Shown one piece after another: positions 12,912 to 25,400 of a stretch of 64,000 nt of DNA. Under the pieces are notes generated by a model. It had not been told where the DNA came from. It saw only the letters and a list, made by a program, of their open reading frames with translations, and searched no databases. Source of the stretch: Heliocidaris tuberculata (taxonomy: Eukaryota; Echinodermata; Echinoidea; Camarodonta; Echinometridae); the NCBI GenBank assembly GCA_025618425.1, contig CM046846.1, forward strand, positions 28,545,385 to 28,609,384, written 5' to 3'. How positions within the stretch are numbered: position 1 is the stretch's first letter; each line of letters starts with the position of its first letter. The position numbers and the translations under genes are program-made.

Positions 12912-14399
12912 GATTTCAATTATTTATCCATTCTGCTTATTTAAACATGTTTTAGCTATTTCATAATATTTGTCTGGGGCTACCATATTCTCAAGCAAAT
13001 TGCTTATAATGGTAGTCCTTCTTCCGCAAATGACTTTATATTTGATGAATTACAATAATTTGACAATCTATCATTTCGTGTTTGTTTTTTGAAAAATGAT
13101 TGTTACATATACTTGCTATTCATTATTTATTGTCAAAAAGTACTTATGTATTTCATTTTATATATGTTACCGAAAAATGTTGTACTTATATGAATGCAGA
13201 AGAAAATAAATCAAATCAAATCAAATCAAGAAATTAGAGTCAATGAATGGTTAAAATTTTTAAAAAGCCATTGGGGGCGTGAAATAGCTAGATCCTGAAC
13301 ATGATTATGCGAGGGGGCAAGCGACCGAGCTTTAGAAAAATTTCGCATTTCAACCCTATAAAACCCCATTTCTTATGCATTTTATCCTTGACTGGGGCTC
13401 ACATAACCCTCAAAGACCATAAATTTTCTATATTTCTCCCCCTTTTCTTTCTCTCTTTTGCATTTTTTGCGCCCCTTCAAGTGCCGCCCGGGGCACGTGC
13501 CCCCTCTGCCCCCCGGTAGATACGCCACTGTATTTAACATCCCCATTTCTGACAGCATTAAAATAAAAGGGAAGTGGTCCAACCCTAAAATTTAAATATA
13601 TAGTCATACTTATAATCGTAAGAACTGCATGGGCTATAACTAATACTGCATGGGCTATAACTAATATGACGGGCCATGATTATTATAATTCTCCGACCAT
13701 GACACTCTCGGAGTCCCATCGTTGGTCGTATACAAAATAAAATGTAGTATTATAGAGTTTAAAAAAAAATAATCATTGGTTCAAAATTTGATAATTAATG
13801 ATTATATTGTATGTAAAAAAATATTTATATCATTATACTCTGCATTTAAACGTATTTGATATTTAATTATACATGACGGGTATTTTGTTCCATTTTCGTT
13901 GTACAGTCCATGTGCCGCGGAACTGGGGGGGGGGGGGGCTTGGCCGGCTCAACCCCTTCCCCCCCCCCCCCCCAATTTTTGGAGTAGACACGTTTCGTAA
14001 AATCCCCGAAAAATGTTCAAAATTGTCATTATTCAAGTGAAATCAAATCAGCCCCACTTTCAAAAACGCTCCGCGGCCCCTGCGTGCAGCCACGACAAAG
14101 GCGATATATGCATGTCGAAAGCTTGGCTCTGGACAATAAACAAGAGGTACACAGAGGCGTCGATCCGTTTTTCGGATTGGGGGGGGGGCAGCTTAACATA
14201 ACGATGTTCATTCACAGAAAGTGAGAGAATTTACGTGCGGAGCGCGCACAGGGGCGCCGCTAGAACATTTTGAATGGGTGGGGGGGGGGGGGTGACATCC
14301 GACAAAAATGCTGCACCCTTTATACCCCCCCATGCACAAATAATGATTTTAAAAAATCTTAGATGTAGAGATTTTGATCATACAGGCCCACTTTCGCAA

Positions 14400-14690
14400 G
14401 GAAGGGACTGACGCTTTTTGCCCGAATATCAAGTTTCAATTCTAAATTGTTGGGAGTTTAGCGAAACGAGCATTAATTCTGGGAACCTCGCTGCCCAAAT
14501 ATGGATATTCTGGCACCTCACCTCGCTGCCCGAATATGAAGTGGTCGTTGCCCGAACTTATCGAAACTCTTTGAAAATCCTCGGGGGGCGGGGCTGCGGC
14601 CTATTGCCGAAGGGGGACGCCTTTTGCCCGAATATTAACTTTCCAGTGTTTTGGGGAGAGAGCGAAGCGAGCGAAAAAAAATTTGGCCAG
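14400..14690. repeat. Dispersed unit with repeated TGCCCGAATAT motif
   Basis: GCCCGAATAT or close variants (GCCCAAATAT, GCCCGAACTTAT) recur about five times (near 14420, 14492, 14529, 14550 and 14626), with GCGAAGCGAGCG-like blocks. Followed by a long T/C-rich tract (14690-14855). No gene seen. Confidence 0.45.
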
Positions 14691-15052
14691 TTTTTCCTTC
14701 TTTTTCTTTCCTTCACTTTTCCTTTCTTTCTTTTCTTTCTGTTTTTGTTTTTCCTTTGCTTTCCCTTTTCTTTTTTTCTTTTCCTTTTTCTTGTCCTTTC
14801 TCTTGTCTCCTTTTCCCTTTCCTCTTCCCTCTCCCTTCCCCCCCCTCCTTTTTTTTGCCGACAGAGGTGGCGCATTTGCCGAGAGCCATTTTGAGTGGGG
14901 GGGGGGGGGTGCAAACCGATATGTTTCACGCCCGCCCCAATTGCCCCATTCCCCCTCGACGCCCCTGCTGGTATATGTATATAGGCCTACAACTATACGT
15001 AATATAGGCTTAATTGGAGATACATATACCGTATTTCTTTTTATTCATTTCA

Positions 15053-15157
<105 letters not shown>

Positions 15158-15438
15158 ATACATATACATGTATATAATATAAATAAAATAATAATTTATA
15201 ATATTATATAATGTAAAAAACGTTTGACACTTAAATTGTTAATAACTCAGTAGCTAGGTATTCACACGGTGAAGTTGAAGGATGTTAAATTTATTTTGAG
15301 TAAGTTTTATGAAATTTCTTTGAAAAGGCCTACTATTCTTATAACAATCATCTTTGAATATTCAATTGGATTCGAGTCCACTTTTTGCAAAATCAAGGCT
15401 GCGAAATCTGTGTGTATAACAGTAATTAATTCAAGGGG

Positions 15439-16080
15439 GGGGGGCTCTGAAGCACATTTCTGACAAGCAAAAAAGAAAGAAAAAAAAAGAAGGTCATCGC
15501 CGTTGTGGTGTGTCTTTTTTATTCTAAAATTCTCTTACCGTCAAGCAAAAAAAAAAAAGAAAAAAAAAAAGAAAAAGATCATCAGCATTTTTGTCCTTTA
15601 ATTGCATTTTACAAAAAAAAGAATTCAGAGCAATTTAATACATGCAATCATCATGAATTAAAAAGTACTATCTAAAAAAAAAAAAAAAAGCACAGAATAA
15701 GGGGTTTTCAGTCATAGAAAGTGGGGGGCTGAAGGATATTCCCGCCCCGTACCTTTTTGACGGGGGGGGGGGGGGGGGGCTAAAGCCACCCGCCATTTAT
15801 TATTGTGCATTACAGGTGAACTTTCCAGATAACCTCTTTTTAACCTATAGTTGTGAATCATCAACGACACTGGAAAACAAGGACGGCACAGGGGCCGCGG
15901 AGCGTTTTTGACTTGAAGTGTGTGTGTGTGTACGTGTGTGTGTGTGTGTGGGGGGGGGGGCTGATCTGATTTCACTCACAGTGCGGCCTAATGACAATTT
16001 TCGAGCCTTTTTTCCAAGATTTTTTTAACGTGTCTACTCAAAAAAGTGTGTGTGTGTGGGGGGGGGGGGGGGGGGGCTGC
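15439..16080. repeat. Poly-A, GT-repeat and poly-G cluster
   Basis: Holds A-rich blocks after GACAAGCAAAAAA and GTCAAGCAAAAAA (15462, 15541), G runs at 15761-15779, 15950-15960 and 16059-16076, and (GT)n at 15918-15950 and 16047-16058. The AAATTCTCT..CAAGCAAAAAA module also occurs as a tandem array at 45.2 kb. Confidence 0.7.
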
Positions 16081-16499
16081 ATCCCCCAGCGGTCCATGTG
16101 GCAGAAATGACAGGTGCGATCTACATATTTTGTGGCCTAAATGTTTCAAAACTAAAATCTAATTGAAGTTGGGAGCATTAGTTAAAAAATATTAATGAAC
16201 TTAAAACTCACAAAACTTCAAATAAATTTGACAAGTTTTAACTGTACTGTGAAAACTTCAGTCTGATACGAGTTATAACTTTTGAGTTATCATAAGTAAT
16301 GTCAAGGATCAAAAGTGTCATTTTTTTTTTTACACCTAGTATATATTATAGGCGGCATTAGATCCAGATCTACCGTCATGACAAAAGTGTCTTTTATTAT
16401 TATTATTATTTTAAATTGAGCCTATTGAGTGTCAGGAGTTAGTAGTGGGCCTATATCAAGTTATTTGTTTCAAAACAGTTTTAATGACTTCTAGATAGT

Positions 16500-17427
16500 C
16501 CGTTAAAATGACCAAATGACTCCCGCCAATATAACTGAACCCATCGAGCTCAAGAAAAGCCCGAGCGAAGCCGTAATTGTTCGAGCGTTTGTAAACAACC
16601 GATTTTTGTCCCCAGGTCCGCTGGGGCAGCCGTTTTAAATTTGGCGCACTTCTACCAGCTGATCCTGTTATTGTCGTCTGCTCAGTCAATCTGCGCCGCT
16701 TCGTAGGACGTGAATTTATTTCTCTTTCTACCTTCCTTTTCCATTCTCGAGCAGCGTAAATGAAAAATTTATATAAATGAGTAGCTAGAGGAATTATTCC
16801 CCAGTTAACGTGGTAGCTAGCATGATAGCTAAAATTGCTGGTATGCAGAAAATACCAAATAACAAAACGGGAATTTCCGGGTTTGGGTATAGGGTCGCAA
16901 AGCTGTGACGTGACGAAAATACTCAAATGTTGACCTCAACACTACCAATCAGCTGATTGGTAATCGTCCGCTAATAGCAGACATAGAATGTAATCCTTAC
17001 AAAAATACAATGAAATTTGTTCAAAGATGATGATATATGGAATTTACATTAATGATAGATCATTAAATCTTATATAATATAATTCATTCAATTAAATAAT
17101 TTGGAAATTGCAATAGATTAAATATGCAGTTGGTGCTGCGGAAGGGTTTGTCTTACAAGGACAAGTAATGCGGTCGGTAAACAATGTCAATATCGGCGAT
17201 CGCTCGTCGATAGATTCCGTAAACAAGCGTCTCCCCGTACGAAGCTATCGCTTGTTATTTTTTAGTACGGGATATAATTTTATTTTTCTTCTTTTTATAC
17301 CCAGTATTTGTAAAATAGTAAAAATGGAGGCAACCATGAACTAAATTGGCTTTCAGAGTCTTCACGGACGCTTATGGATCAGGGTGGTTCGTTTAGGCAT
17401 CGCTTGTGCCGCTGTTTTTGGGAGAAG
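16500..17427 (+). promoter_or_regulatory. CpG-rich promoter region of cyclin I (possibly bidirectional)
   Basis: CpG content rises sharply here relative to the flanking AT-rich DNA and ends at a perfect GTAAGT donor (17428) of the presumed first exon. It carries an E2F-type TTTGGCGC at 16640-16647 and three perfect FOXO-type GTAAACAA sites at 16591, 17177 and 17219. A 156-codon minus-strand frame at 16926-16456 matches nothing I recognise. The transcription start was not located. Confidence 0.5.
17265..17427 (+). other. CCNI: Presumed non-coding first exon of cyclin I, with a short uORF
   Basis: The donor GTAAGT at 17428 follows GGAGAAG, and the coding exon at 19247 needs an upstream partner. 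A seven-codon uORF (MEATMN, stop) lies at 17324-17344 if transcription starts upstream of it. The left boundary is a guess. Confidence 0.45.
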
Positions 17428-18671
17428 GTAAGTCACTGATTCTGTTAAAATTTTCACCCGATGCCGGTAGGCCAACCGTCCACTGGCTCTCCGTTGTGTA
17501 TTGGGCGGTTTCTCCAGTAACGCCTAACGGATCTAACCAACGAAGTGTTCAAAACAAACGGCGATTCGCGATTCGAAAGGATTGACTTGAAAATTGTGTC
17601 GGAATATTGGCTCGCAAATGGATTATTTAAATTCTTGTGATGTGTAGGTAGATCTATTTAATATTACTAGACTTAAGAGTTGTTTTGGATGATGATGTTG
17701 ATGATGCTGGAAAGTGGAATTGGAAAGAAACAATGTTCTTTGTTATTTCATCTTCTCTTTGTTATTGACTTTTTCTGCCGGTAGGCGGGGCAGGATTCTT
17801 TAACCCAAAGTTAAGTCTCAAATTATTTTATAGTCAGAGAGTGAAGGAATTCAATTGACCCATAAAATGGCTAGTATTTTTATTTAAAAATTCTAACAGT
17901 AACCTGAGGTTGAACATTTATTAAAGTAACGTAATGTCTGGCTTCACAGAATTTCTCTCTTTAGTCTTACTTGGAGGAGAACCTCAGAAGTCAGAAAATG
18001 TTATAAAACTCCAAACAGATGGATTTTTCTGTTTAATCATGATCTTGATATTAACTGAAATTAGTGAAAATAGATGTAATAACTAATAAATTTAAAAGTA
18101 TTTTAGAATCAAATCTTACTCTATGTAGATCTATAGATCTAGTATGATTATGATTGTGAATTTATGTGATTTCATGAATTTAGTAAAATTTTCTAGAAAT
18201 CTTGAATCTTAGATCTTTTCAAAAATAATATCTCTGACTTGTTAAGTTAGATCTAATGACAGATCTGTGCCAAATTGCTTTTCTCATGACATGTATTTAA
18301 TTCAAAAATTACATGAGTAACTGTTCGATCAACAAGATTTTGTTATTTCATTTTGAACCAATGTGATATTGTCTTTTTGATAGTCAATGGCATTTTTCTT
18401 TACCACTCGATTTTATACTGGATTGTTGCAAGCAGCGACTACTTTTTAAAAATTTAATGATACAATGGCAATGACCAATGCTCTGTTTTCTTGTCAGAAT
18501 GGTCAAGGTTGAATCTCAGACTCAGACTTGTTATGTGGATGAAATTAAACCTCCTGTTAGTGTTGGCTATGATTTATTCAGGTGGATTCTAGCCAAGGCC
18601 TTTTTTGTCTGGCACATGTTTTAGGCCAAGTTTTTTGTGTAATTTTTTATTTATTTTTTAATTTTTTTTTT

Positions 18672-18687
18672 TTTTGGGGGGGGAGGG
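18672..18687. repeat. T-run to G-run junction in cyclin I intron 1
   Basis: Poly-T of about 13 bases passes into a G run and GA-rich sequence. The rest of intron 1 (17428-19246) is AT-rich with no further structure seen. Confidence 0.6.
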
Positions 18688-19246
18688 GGAACTTTCTTTT
18701 CTTTTTTAAAGTTTGAATGAATTTTTCATTTTCAGTGCAAGATATGAATTAATTTACCTTCCTGGGTTCTGCTACTACATATTTATAGATATTCACAATC
18801 TATGGACCTCTAAGAACTTTAGCAATGTGTAGGAAAGAAAATCTTTTTGTGAATATGGAGCTTACATACACATGTAAATAGATCCATGCCCTAAAACATT
18901 TCAAATATAGAGTCAGTCTACATGTAAGTTGATATAAGAATAGTTAACATGGAAATTCTACCTGTGGCTGACACTAGCAGAAAAACAATTATTTCCAATT
19001 AATTACTGTGGGAATTTACATGTAAATGATATGAACTTCACTTAAAAAAGCAATCAGACTTGTATTTCAGCCTCAACCTGAAAATTGCATCAGCAGACTT
19101 CCTAACCACAAATAGTCAAGAGATCTACTATTCTCCTGCATTTTAAAAATCCTGTTCAAGTGTATGCACAAATTACTACTACAAGAAACTGTTAATCTCA
19201 GATGTTTTGTTCTTTAAAAATGATGTTTGGTCCATTTTTATTTCAG

Positions 19247-19412
19247 GTCCCCTTGGTAGCTGAGAGTTGGAAAGCAGACTGGTGTCATCATGTTGGATAT
19301 CCCTCCAATTAATCGTGTCCAGTTGAAGGAGCTAAACAGTCGTCTGTGTAGCGCCATCAACAAGGAACGCCAGTCATGGAAACCTCTGCTCATCAAGGAC
19401 CCCCAGGATAGT
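19247..19412 (+). CDS. CCNI: Cyclin I coding exon 1 (ATG at 19290; 41 codons)
   Basis: Acceptor TTTATTTCAG ends at 19246, so 19247-19289 is 5' UTR. Encodes MLDIPPINRVQLKELNSRL onward to KDPQDS; donor GTAAGT at 19413, phase 0. Confidence 0.93.
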
Positions 19413-22400
19413 GTAAGTTTGACAATATTAACTACAAAAATTAATAGCTTCAAATTGTTGTTGGAAATGTCATCCAAGTGCATTTTTCATCAAGCAGTAA
19501 GAATGATATAGTTTGTGTTTCTATAGGCGGTAAGATCAGTTGCAAAATGTTGATTTTAATGTTATTCCTCTTCTGTGTCATGCCTGTTTTTGTGATAGGC
19601 ATTAGACTGCATGTAACTTACATGTTACCTGGCTAAATGTATTTAACATATTTTGCATGTACCCCATTTAGTGTGTATTCTTCCAGAAACTTTCCTTTCA
19701 CAAAAAAAGTAGATTGATATAGAGATCTATATCCTACCCCCCCCCCCCCCCCCCCCCCCCCACCAAAAATGAAATAATAGGTGACTGGTTGGGTCAGTTA
19801 AGCAGGTCAACATTGGGAACAGTTATATATATTTGCATTAGTCAGCTGTTCCTGTTTTTATGTGCCTGTGTTTGCTCAAATTGAAGCATCTATTTGTGCA
19901 GGTAGTGGCTTACCTCTATGTACACTATTAGATAACAGGATTCACCTGAGTGATTTCAAAACTAACTACATGTATGTGTAAATGTCCACGTAGGCTCATC
20001 TGTCATTTCTAACTTAGTCATTTCCAGTATTGGGGTGGGGTGAGGCTTTTAGTCTTAGAGGTGTCAAAATTCCAAGGAACACAGAAACTAGGTCTTGACA
20101 ATTCTATTAATAGATAAGGGTACAATGTAGCTTTTAAAAAAATGACAGAGTTTTACCTTTAATTTATTGTTAAAGATCAGTGAGTTAGTCAAGTGAGTTA
20201 AGCCCTTTTTTTGGGGGGGGGGGGGCTGAATTAGATTTAATGCTGAATCAATCTTTTTTGTAAATTAAAAAAAAAACTGACAACCATACATGTTTGTGGG
20301 AATGAAATCTCTTCTTCAGTGCACAGAGTCAATTTCTAAGTATAATTTGTGAATTCCAAATTTCCAAACCTGATTGTTACATATGTACATATAAAATCAG
20401 CAAGATATTGTACCTGAAATATTTGTTTGAGAATGTTCCCTTACTATTAAGTACATGTACTTCTGAATTTTCAATATTTGAATTTTCCAAGTCATGGACT
20501 AATTTTCTTTCCTTTTATATGTAATCTGTAGGAGGCTGAGATAGGGCCCAGTCAGCGAGATGAAATGGTGCAGTGGTTACTGGAGTTGAACATCAAGTTC
20601 CGCTTCTGTCCCGAGACATACATGCTGAGTGTTACCCTGCTTGATCAGTTCCTAATGGCTGTGAAGGTAAATCGAATTAAAAATCCATTCATTTGCAAAA
20701 GAATTTTGAAACAAGCATTTAAAATTGGGAACACTTTCAACATTATCATGAAAGTAGTTGCATTCTTTATTAATTGGGCTTATTGTTATTATATTACTTG
20801 TATGGCACTTTTCCCATGAGGCCCAAAGCACTTACAATAAATTCAAACAATTAAAAATACTTGTAGTAAGAAAAACAATGTTACAAATACAAACTACTAA
20901 AGAGATGTGTTTTCAAGGCATTGACTAATGAAGACTGTCTAATTAGAATGTAATTCCTTGAAGATTTCAAGAAAAAAATGTTCAAAGTTTAGGAGGGAAA
21001 AGATGATGTTCATTTATTATATTATTGTAAACATGAAACTATAGATACATGTACATGTATCTTAACAACAGGAATAATGGAATAGAAATAATTGTGATCA
21101 CCCATAATTTTTGCATCCATCATCTTTTGGACTGATTTTTCAACATTTTCCTAAAAGTATTATCCTGCATATGAAACAACTTTAAAGTTAGCACTCTTAA
21201 AAAAGCACATGACATACATGTATCATTCACTTCAGACTTTAATATACATGTACAATGTTGACAACCCTGCTTTCCACTAAAAAGGACAAGTAAATCATTC
21301 TGCGCAAATTAATTTGGCATGAATTCAGGAGTCATGTAATAATTCTTGGCAAAGCACATACATGTAATTATGAAATTTGATTAGTATTAGAATGATGATG
21401 TTAACTATCTCTGCCAACATATCCCACAATATTTTTTTCCTATTTGCGAGTACTCTGCTGTATACACAAATAACAATCAATATATCTTCAAGGATATCCT
21501 GTGGAATCATACATTTATATGCGGGTTCTTGACTAGAAATGTGTGTTTATTTTGTTCTTGAAATACAGACTTGTTCATGTATGTATTTCCTGTACATTTT
21601 ATCTCTGTGTTATAAAGTACCCTCAAGTACATGTAGGCCTACCTATAGACTATCATCCTTCACTAGACCTTAGATTAAAATAAATGACCCTGGATTTTAA
21701 TAGTTGTTATCCTTTCAGAGTGCCAATTCAATAAGATGTTTGCATGTCATTCTGAATTGGATAATGGCTGTAGTAGGTAAAAGGCAGCTTGACCCTGTCC
21801 AATTCTATTGGGAAGGCCTCGGTAATTGATGCGCTGCCCGATTTAGCCTCTTGTTTCTATTACTAATTTTACGTTAGTCATGCGTTTCATACCCCTTTCA
21901 TAAACCTTCAAGAGTGCATGATACTAGGAGCAGAATAGGGTTCTTAATGGGACTTTATGAATGCACCCACATCAAAATAATGCACTTTATTTTGGTACTG
22001 CTATAACGCGCATAATACCCGCCTTTTCCGACAAATTCTAGTGTCTTGTCGGTGATTTTTACCGACAAATTTGCTCTCAGCCAATCAGATGCAAGGATTT
22101 CAGTAGCTTATAACAGTTATTGCAACTTGTCATTGATACAAGTTTTATGAAACAGGGCCCAGATATTGGTCTAACGTCTTTTGATTTGTAGAGGGAGGGC
22201 CAGAAACATGACCACATTTATGCTTACCATGGCAACTTCTTAAAAGATCCAGCATGACGCGGGGTTTCTGAATGGGTGCTTGTAAAGATAATGCTCTTGT
22301 CATGCAGCTTTGAATAGTTTTTGAACATGATTTTTATTGCTCAATGCGTATTATTTTATTGGAGCATGGGTTTCTGAAAGGGGTACATACATGTAAGTCT

Positions 22401-25400
22401 CTCTTTGTCAGTCGGTCCCCTCAGTACATCCAGGTCACTATCATGGACAACAGGTTTCTTAAATTAGATGGATGTGACTCACATATCTGGGTCAGTCATC
22501 ACTGTGATGATAATCATCCTCAGGTCCCCCCAGCAGAGAGAAATGATAGATGAGGATTGAGGATAGCTGTTGAGCACTGAGGCTATTTGTGAACTATGGG
22601 GCCTATAGCACAAATGCAGTGGTTAAATTAAATATCCTACATGGATACTCTGATAGAGTATATTGCATTGTGTTAGATACCCATAGATCTACATGTACAT
22701 GTAACACTAAGGATTGCTGCTCTGTATAGCTACATTACATAAATTATATTACACTTGTAAGAATTCATATAAAAATAGATGTCAAATTTTGTTTTGTCTG
22801 TGAATATTAGCCAATTGGCGTACCTCGAACTCTAAGTCTTGAACATGATTTTTATTTTGGAGTTAAAACATGAAAAACACATGATTTATAAATATTTGAA
22901 ATGATGTTAACCTGACCGTATATATGTAGATACATGTACATGAATAATGCCTACATCATCACTCTTAGTGTAAGGTATATAATAGGTGAAAAATGAAAGC
23001 CATAAAGTGACTGTCTAACATGTACACATAGCCCCAAGAATTCACTAAACCATGGCATTGGCATTGTGTCTCATTCACGGAGTGTTGGCTTCCATTGTGA
23101 AGGGACCTATTGTTATTTGTGAAACCAATTTGAGTCTGGGTGGGGTTCACAAAAAGGTTATTTTTGGAAAGCAAGAAGTATAGGCTCCTAAAACGGTATA
23201 GCTGTACGATGGATTTATGTGTCTGAACGCTGACTAACGAAACATATGATGAAACGTTGTATAACAAAACTAGGGTCAGAGCATCGTTTTGAACTAGAAC
23301 TCGATAACGAATCACCTTTCCGTGTGTGTCTAAACGTATGGCGGCCATAGAACGGTGTAACTGGGCGGGGCTTAACATGAGCGCCCGCGAAAGGCGACCT
23401 TACCAGGCCGGCTAGGGGGCAGGGGCTAGTGGCGACCATAACAACATGCGCAGTGGAAAACTGCGCATCTATACAATGTTTTTTCTAATCGGTTGAGTTA
23501 TGTGTCTGAACGGTCCATAGGCTATACAATGAAAATTTTATACGACCTTTCTTTATCGAGTTTCAGTATAAACAGTTTGTGTCTGAACACGGGGTCCAAC
23601 CAGTTGCATTTGCTATTTAAGCCTGTAAGCTTCTTTTTAAGGAATGTTACTAATCCTGTAAACAATTAGGGGTATTTCCCATGTTGAATTATGTATTCTG
23701 GTTTAGTATGTTTAGTTTTGTTTACAAGTTCTTTTACATAGTGGAATGGAACTATTGCTATAAATAATTATGCTGAAGTCAGGGTTGCCTTTACCACGTC
23801 ACTAAATCTGCAATTATGAAACTCTTCCAGACAGGATATTGAAAAATCTATAAATTGTACAGCTGGGTGATAGAGGAATTGAAAGTACATTTTCACAAAG
23901 GGGGAAGTGCAATGGTAATGCTGAGTGTGAAACGTAATTCCAGTAGTGAAGTGATTTAGAATGAGTAAATCAATATCTAGTTGATGGGAACAAAATGTAA
24001 TATCTATCATCTGTGTGTAAGAAGAACAGTGATTTTTTTTGTGTAGTACTCTAAATGAGAAGCAAATATAATTTATTTCTTTGTAAAGTAATTGCAACAA
24101 ATAGCATACTAGATTCCATCATTGAAATTTTCTTTGAATGAAATCTCAAAGTCACACCTTAAATACAAGCCAAGGATGGGGCTTAATGATGCAACATAGA
24201 TAATGCATCATCCTGCAACAGCAGGGACATCATTTTGCTTAAATATCAGAGATAAAAATGGTAGACATAAAGTGGCAATGCTCTATTAATATTTTCTATG
24301 CTTGATTTATATAGTTTCTGCTGTTTTGATTTCTTTATTTGATTTTTTTATTTATTTCCTTATTTTTATTTTCATTTTTATTTTCTTACTTTCTTAGCTA
24401 TGGACTGTAGTACACTGTAGACCTTCATGTACTTGTGTAACTTGAATTCATATAGGTGACATATATGTACATGTAGGGTAGGCTTGGGCACAGAAAACTG
24501 CATGCCATGACTGCAAAACGACCTATAGGCCTAGTAGGTACTCTTCTCTTTCCTCACATTATTGCAACACATAATACAAATAATTTCATAATACAGTTTA
24601 CATGTAGGTGTGTATATATCTTACTTATGAAGAAAACATGTAGATGCCAAAGTCTAAGATTATTAACAGTTCACAGTACCAGTGTAATTCTGCATGAATA
24701 ATTACATGAAAACTTTACCCTGTCCAGTTCATATGTACATAGGCCTCATTTATTGGAAACATGTCATAATGTGACAAGACTTTGCTTCACATATACATGT
24801 ATCTATTGCTCAGAAAGACATATTTGACAAGGTGACTAGTGTATCAATACAGGTTTGTTTCTGACCTTTCTCCATATATACATGTATATACATGTATGGC
24901 TATCAAGGTATTTAATCAGATTGTTTGTCACATATCTGTCCTAAGGTGTCATACTATAGATTCCCTTCTCAGTTGAGTCACAAACCACAGAAATGTAAGC
25001 TTGTGTGTTTTTGGTCAGAAATTAACCCTTAATCCTTCCTGTACATGCATTGTGGGTGATGAAATATACATGAAATAAACTATTGGTAATGTACATGTTT
25101 GTGAATACCGTGTAAGCCTAAATTACTTGTCATCAAGTATGGAGAAATGATCTGACATATACATGTAATGTAGGGGAGAACAGTTTGTTGACCCTGACCC
25201 CACTCACCTGTACTAGGCTCAAGTTATGTTTGTGCCCACTCGAAATGCACTGGAACAGTCTAGAACGTTCTATACTGTGCATTGTGTGCATTGGACTGTG
25301 TACTGTGGTCCTACATGTACATTGAATGCCCAGTGACTTTCTGGCATACATCTCTGTGTACATGTAGGCCTATATGTGTGTGTGGGTGTGTGTGTGTCAT

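Larger units (their letters stand above)
11880..13229 (+). mobile_element. 5'-truncated non-LTR retrotransposon (CR1/L2/Rex1-like) with reverse transcriptase remnant
   Basis: The sequence becomes LINE-like immediately after a poly-G tract at 11871-11882. It encodes the end of a reverse transcriptase (FLLYINDLT, then FILFADDTNIF with the FADD catalytic box, then NKLSLNLDKT) and continues through thumb/C-terminal sequence to 12911. The tail ends in ATCAA-type short tandem repeats at about 13207-13229, typical of CR1/L2 3' ends. The 5' part of ORF2, with the endonuclease, is missing. Confidence 0.8.
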
